This document shows, one piece after another, positions 8,219 to 10,818 of a DNA stretch of 10,818 bases. The DNA is taken from positions 1-10,818 of the forward strand of contig JALUUZ010000269.1 in NCBI GenBank assembly GCA_027021095.1, written 5' to 3'. This DNA is from Gammaproteobacteria bacterium (GTDB lineage: Bacteria; Pseudomonadota; Gammaproteobacteria; SZUA-21). Position numbers and translations under genes: made by a program. Within the stretch, counting starts at the first letter, position 1. Each line of letters starts with the position of its first letter. Below the pieces are notes generated by a model. The model searched no databases. It had not been told where the DNA came from and saw only the letters and a list, made by a program, of their open reading frames with translations.

Positions 8219-8872
8219 TCACTTAGCCTTGGTCTGCAGTTTCGCGGCCGGGTCCTTGACCACATCGACTCCTTCCGGAATCTTGAACTCAAACAATGAG
8301 GCCTTCAGGGTCGGATTCTTTTTCAGCTTGGAAAACTCGATCGTCGTCACCTGGTCCAGGTTATCCTTGATCTCCATCACCTTCAGGGTATCGGTAAAAC
8401 CGATCCGCACGGTCTTGAACTGCGGGTCCTCTTCTTTCGGCTTGAGCTCGATCCAGGTCACACCGTCCTTCTTGCCCTGCTCGGTGATCGTGAAGTTCTT
8501 GTCGATCGACCCGGTATCACTCAGGATCCTGGCCGGCGTACTGCCCACCATGCCTTTCAATGTCTTGATCGTCACCTGTTCCAGTTCCTGGTCATACAAC
8601 CAGATTTTCTTGCCGTTACTGACGATCACCTGTTCGTCGGGCTCCTTGTAGTCCCAGCGGAACTTACCCGGACGCTGCAGGTACATCTTACCTGCCGCAG
8701 ACTGCAGCTCCTTGTCCTTGTTATCCACCACCTTCTGTTTGAATTCCGCCTCGAAACTTTTCACACTCTGGTGAAATTCCTTGAGCATCTGCGTTCCGGT
8801 CACGGCAAACGCCGCCGGCATCAGCACGAACAGACAAACGGCATTGATCAGTTTGAATTGTATCGACTTCAT
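8219..8872 (-). CDS. lolA: Outer-membrane lipoprotein carrier protein LolA
   Basis: A 217-residue periplasmic chaperone. From family knowledge, LolA takes lipoproteins released by LolCDE at the inner membrane and hands them to LolB at the outer membrane. The signal peptide is clear: MKSIQFK, a hydrophobic core, and an AFA cleavage site after residue 23. Family marks are the helix MLKEFHQSVKSFEAEFKQ (29-46), GKMYLQRPGKFRWDY (61-75), WLYDQELEQVTIK (91-103) and the C-terminal FEFKIPEGVDVVKD (194-207). The protein is lysine-rich, ending KLQTKAK, which fits a soluble periplasmic carrier. The ATG is preceded by GGAA seven bases upstream. The 83-base gap to ftsK contains a hairpin that probably ends ftsK transcripts, so lolA may have its own promoter, though I could not pick one out. 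Confidence 0.95.
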   Translation of the reverse strand: MKSIQFKLINAVCLFVLMPAAFAVTGTQMLKEFHQSVKSFEAEFKQKVVDNKDKELQSAAGKMYLQRPGKFRWDYKEPDEQVIVSNGKKIWLYDQELEQVTIKTLKGMVGSTPARILSDTGSIDKNFTITEQGKKDGVTWIELKPKEEDPQFKTVRIGFTDTLKVMEIKDNLDQVTTIEFSKLKKNPTLKASLFEFKIPEGVDVVKDPAAKLQTKAK

Positions 8873-8898
8873 TGTATTGTTCCATCTGTAATTAAACG

Positions 8899-8957
8899 AA
8901 AAACAGGCCAGCCCGTATTGCTCACCACCCTTCTACTGCGGCGGCGCAATGCGGGCT
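8899..8957 (-). terminator. Hairpin between ftsK and lolA, probable terminator
   Basis: AGCCCGTATTGC (8910-8921) is inverted at 8946-8957 as GCAATGCGGGCT. That makes 12 positions, 11 of them Watson-Crick, plus one that is U·G in plus-strand RNA and an A·C mismatch in minus-strand RNA. The loop is 24 bases. On the minus strand the stem is followed by GGCCTG and then five T (8903-8899). It overlaps the ftsK stop codon. The long loop and the six-base gap before the T-run are atypical, so this may be a repeat element that also serves as a terminator. Confidence 0.45.
8910..8933 (+). repeat. 24-base dispersed repeat, copy 2
   Basis: It matches 487-510 at 21 of 24 bases, differing at positions 7, 11 and 21 of the alignment. 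Here the first 12 bases have an inverted partner at 8946-8957, which overlaps the TAG stop of ftsK much as copy 1 overlaps the TAG stop of the rhodanese gene. Confidence 0.5.
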
Positions 8958-10818
8958 AGTCCTCCGGCGGCGCCGGTGCCAGCACCTCCCGGCTGCCGTT
9001 ACTCTGCATCTCACTGACGATCCCGGCATTCTCCATGGCTTCCATGATACGCGCCGCCCTATTATATCCTATTTTCAGGCGCCGTTGGACCGACGAGATC
9101 GACGCCCGGCGCGACTGGGTGACCAGGTAGACCGCCTCGTCGAACAACGGGTCCTGTTCTGCATCACCACTGTCCGGTGCTGTCTCACCGGGCAGCAGCG
9201 TATCAGGATCGTTCTGCTCACCGACGATGTCGTCGCGGTAGTCCGGTTCCGAACGCTGCTGCAGGTAACTGACGACCTTGTGCACCTCCTGGTCGGAAAC
9301 GAACGCACCATGCACACGGCGCGGCGCACCACCGCCCGGACTCAGGTACAGCATGTCACCATGACCGAGCAGTTGTTCCGCCCCCATCTGGTCCAGGATC
9401 GTCCGTGAATCGACCCGTGCTGAAACCTGGAACGCGATCCGCGTCGGGATGTTGGCCTTGATCAGGCCGGTGATCACATTGACCGACGGCCGCTGGGTCG
9501 CCAGGATCAGGTGAATACCTGACGCCCGCGCCTTTTGCGCCAGGCGGGCGATCAGCTCCTCGACCTTTTTACCGACCATCATCATCATGTCCGCCAGCTC
9601 GTCGACGATGACGACGATAAACGGTAACGGCTGCAGCGTCGGCGGCTCACCGGCCTCGGTGTCTGCCTCCTCATCGGCAAGGTACAACGGATCGGGAATC
9701 GGCTCACCCTGGTCTATCGCCTTGCGCACCTTGCGGTTGTAGCCGGTGATGTTCCTGACCCCGAGCGCCGCCATCAGGCGGTAACGCCGCTCCATCTCCC
9801 CGACACACCAACGCAGCGCGTTGGCGGCGTCTTTCATGTCGGTCACCACCGGTGTCAGCAAATGGGGGATGCCTTCATAGACCGACAACTCGAGCATCTT
9901 CGGATCGATCATGATCATCCGCACGTCCACGGCGTTGGCCTTGTAGATCAGGCTCAGCACCATCGCGTTCAACGCCACCGACTTGCCTGAGCCGGTGGTG
10001 CCGGCAATCAGCAGATGCGGCATACGCTCCAGGTCGACGACCATCGGGTTGCCGCTGATGTCTTTACCCAGTGCCACGGTCAACACCGAGGTCGCCTCGT
10101 CGTACTGTTGCGAACGCAGAATCTCGCTCAGACTGATCAGCTCACGGTGTTCATTGGGAATCTCCAGGCCGATCACCGATTTTCCCGGGATGATATCGAC
10201 TACGCGCACACTGATCGCCGACAGTGCGCGGGCCAGGTCCTTGGCCAGGTTGGTGACCTGGCTGACCTTGACCCCCGGCGCCAGTTCGATCTCGAACAGG
10301 GTCACGACCGGTCCCGGCAGCACCGCGTCGACACGTGCTTCGATACCGAAATCACGCAGCTTCATCTCCACGCGGCGTGACATCAGCTCGAGTTCTTCCT
10401 CACCGTACCCCTGTTCACTGACTTGTGGTTCATCGAGCAGTGACAGCGGTGGCAGATCGGTATCCAGCGGCGGCTCGAACAGCTGCACCTGCTTTTCCTT
10501 TTCCACCCGCAGGCTGGGTTGAATACGCGGTTTCTTGGCCTTGAGTTTCGGTTTCCTGCGCGTCTGCGCACGCTTTTGTTCCTCTTTCAACGCACGTTCA
10601 CGCTCCCTGCGCGCCTGGCGTGCGATCCGGCGCTCACGCAGGCCTTCGAACAGGCGGGTGATCCCGGAAAACAGCTTCAGCGTGATACGCCCGGTGTGGT
10701 CGATCAACGCCAACCACGACAGGCTGGTCATCAATGTCAAACCAATCAGGAAGATCGCCAGCAACAGCAACGAGCCGCCCAATGGACCGAAGCCGTACAA
10801 CTGCTGGCTGACCAACCT
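8956..10818 (-). CDS. ftsK: DNA translocase FtsK, N-terminus outside the window
   Basis: At least 620 residues of the chromosome segregation motor that acts at the division septum; numbering here starts at the TTG codon at 10815. The frame is open to the window edge and begins in the last N-terminal membrane segment ([25 protein letters not shown]), so the first membrane helices are missing. A basic, Arg/Lys-rich linker (about 58-105) follows. Next come the alpha domain ([27 protein letters not shown]) and the RecA-like motor with Walker [10 protein letters not shown] (271-279) and Walker [16 protein letters not shown] (399-413). The DNA-orienting gamma winged-helix domain ends the protein (about 555-612: [27 protein letters not shown]). 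The linker is short, unlike the very long one of E. coli FtsK. In the family, gamma reads KOPS sites and activates XerCD at dif. It leads the gene block; lolA follows after 83 bases. Confidence 0.96.
   Translation of the reverse strand, partial: RLVSQQLYGFGPLGGSLLLLAIFLIGLTLMTSLSWLALIDHTGRITLKLFSGITRLFEGLRERRIARQARRERERALKEEQKRAQTRRKPKLKAKKPRIQPSLRVEKEKQVQLFEPPLDTDLPPLSLLDEPQVSEQGYGEEELELMSRRVEMKLRDFGIEARVDAVLPGPVVTLFEIELAPGVKVSQVTNLAKDLARALSAISVRVVDIIPGKSVIGLEIPNEHRELISLSEILRSQQYDEATSVLTVALGKDISGNPMVVDLERMPHLLIAGTTGSGKSVALNAMVLSLIYKANAVDVRMIMIDPKMLELSVYEGIPHLLTPVVTDMKDAANALRWCVGEMERRYRLMAALGVRNITGYNRKVRKAIDQGEPIPDPLYLADEEADTEAGEPPTLQPLPFIVVIVDELADMMMMVGKKVEELIARLAQKARASGIHLILATQRPSVNVITGLIKANIPTRIAFQVSARVDSRTILDQMGAEQLLGHGDMLYLSPGGGAPRRVHGAFVSDQEVHKVVSYLQQRSEPDYRDDIVGEQNDPDTLLPGETAPDSGDAEQDPLFDEAVYLVTQSRRASISSVQRRLKIGYNRAARIMEAMENAGIVSEMQSNGSREVLAPAPPED

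Noticed and set aside
9586..9597. Run of four ATG codons in ftsK
   Set aside because: It encodes the Met run in DMMMMVGKK after the Walker B motif, as is typical of FtsK.
10813..10815. TTG near the right edge as the ftsK start
   Set aside because: The protein would begin in the middle of the N-terminal membrane domain, and the frame continues to the window edge, so this is a truncation by the window.

Overview
The window looks like a chromosomal core region of a gammaproteobacterium with moderately high GC content. The best evidence is the gene block on the minus strand, read from high to low coordinates: ftsK – lolA – rarA – crcB – DUF190 gene – serS – cysG. The backbone ftsK-lolA-rarA-(crcB)-serS-cysG is a well-known gammaproteobacterial gene order, for example in Pseudomonas. 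I cannot name the genus. The siroheme synthase, SulP permease and rhodanese would suit a sulfur-metabolising member, but each is also common elsewhere.

Layout. (1) Positions 1-488, plus strand: a single-domain rhodanese with an intact Cys loop; its frame is open to the left window edge. (2) Positions 526-2256, minus strand: a SulP anion permease with a C-terminal STAS domain and an unusual three-cysteine tail, convergent with the rhodanese gene. (3) Positions 2257-2661: the only long gene-free stretch. It is AT-rich on its left side and holds a 20-bp dyad, overlapping divergent promoter candidates and a CTGT-N8-ACAG palindrome that resembles a LexA box. (4) Positions 2662-3354, plus strand: an exported protein of about 230 residues that I do not recognise. 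(5) Positions 3432-10818, minus strand: the housekeeping block, compact, with gaps of 20-83 bases and one 4-base overlap. It ends in a likely intrinsic terminator after cysG, and ftsK runs off the right edge.

Within the block the genes serve chromosome segregation (FtsK), lipoprotein sorting (LolA), rescue of stalled replication forks (RarA), fluoride export (CrcB), seryl-tRNA charging (SerS) and siroheme synthesis (CysG). A hairpin in the ftsK-lolA gap probably separates ftsK from the genes that follow. crcB and the DUF190 (PII-like) gene overlap by four bases, so they are probably translationally coupled.

I do not see a new defence, mobile or biosynthetic system here. The points most worth a second look are the unrecognised exported protein with its LexA-like upstream palindrome, the crcB-DUF190 pair, a 24-base sequence found at two gene ends (21/24 identical), the cysteine tail of the SulP protein, and a threonine at the CysG position that is a phosphoserine in Salmonella.
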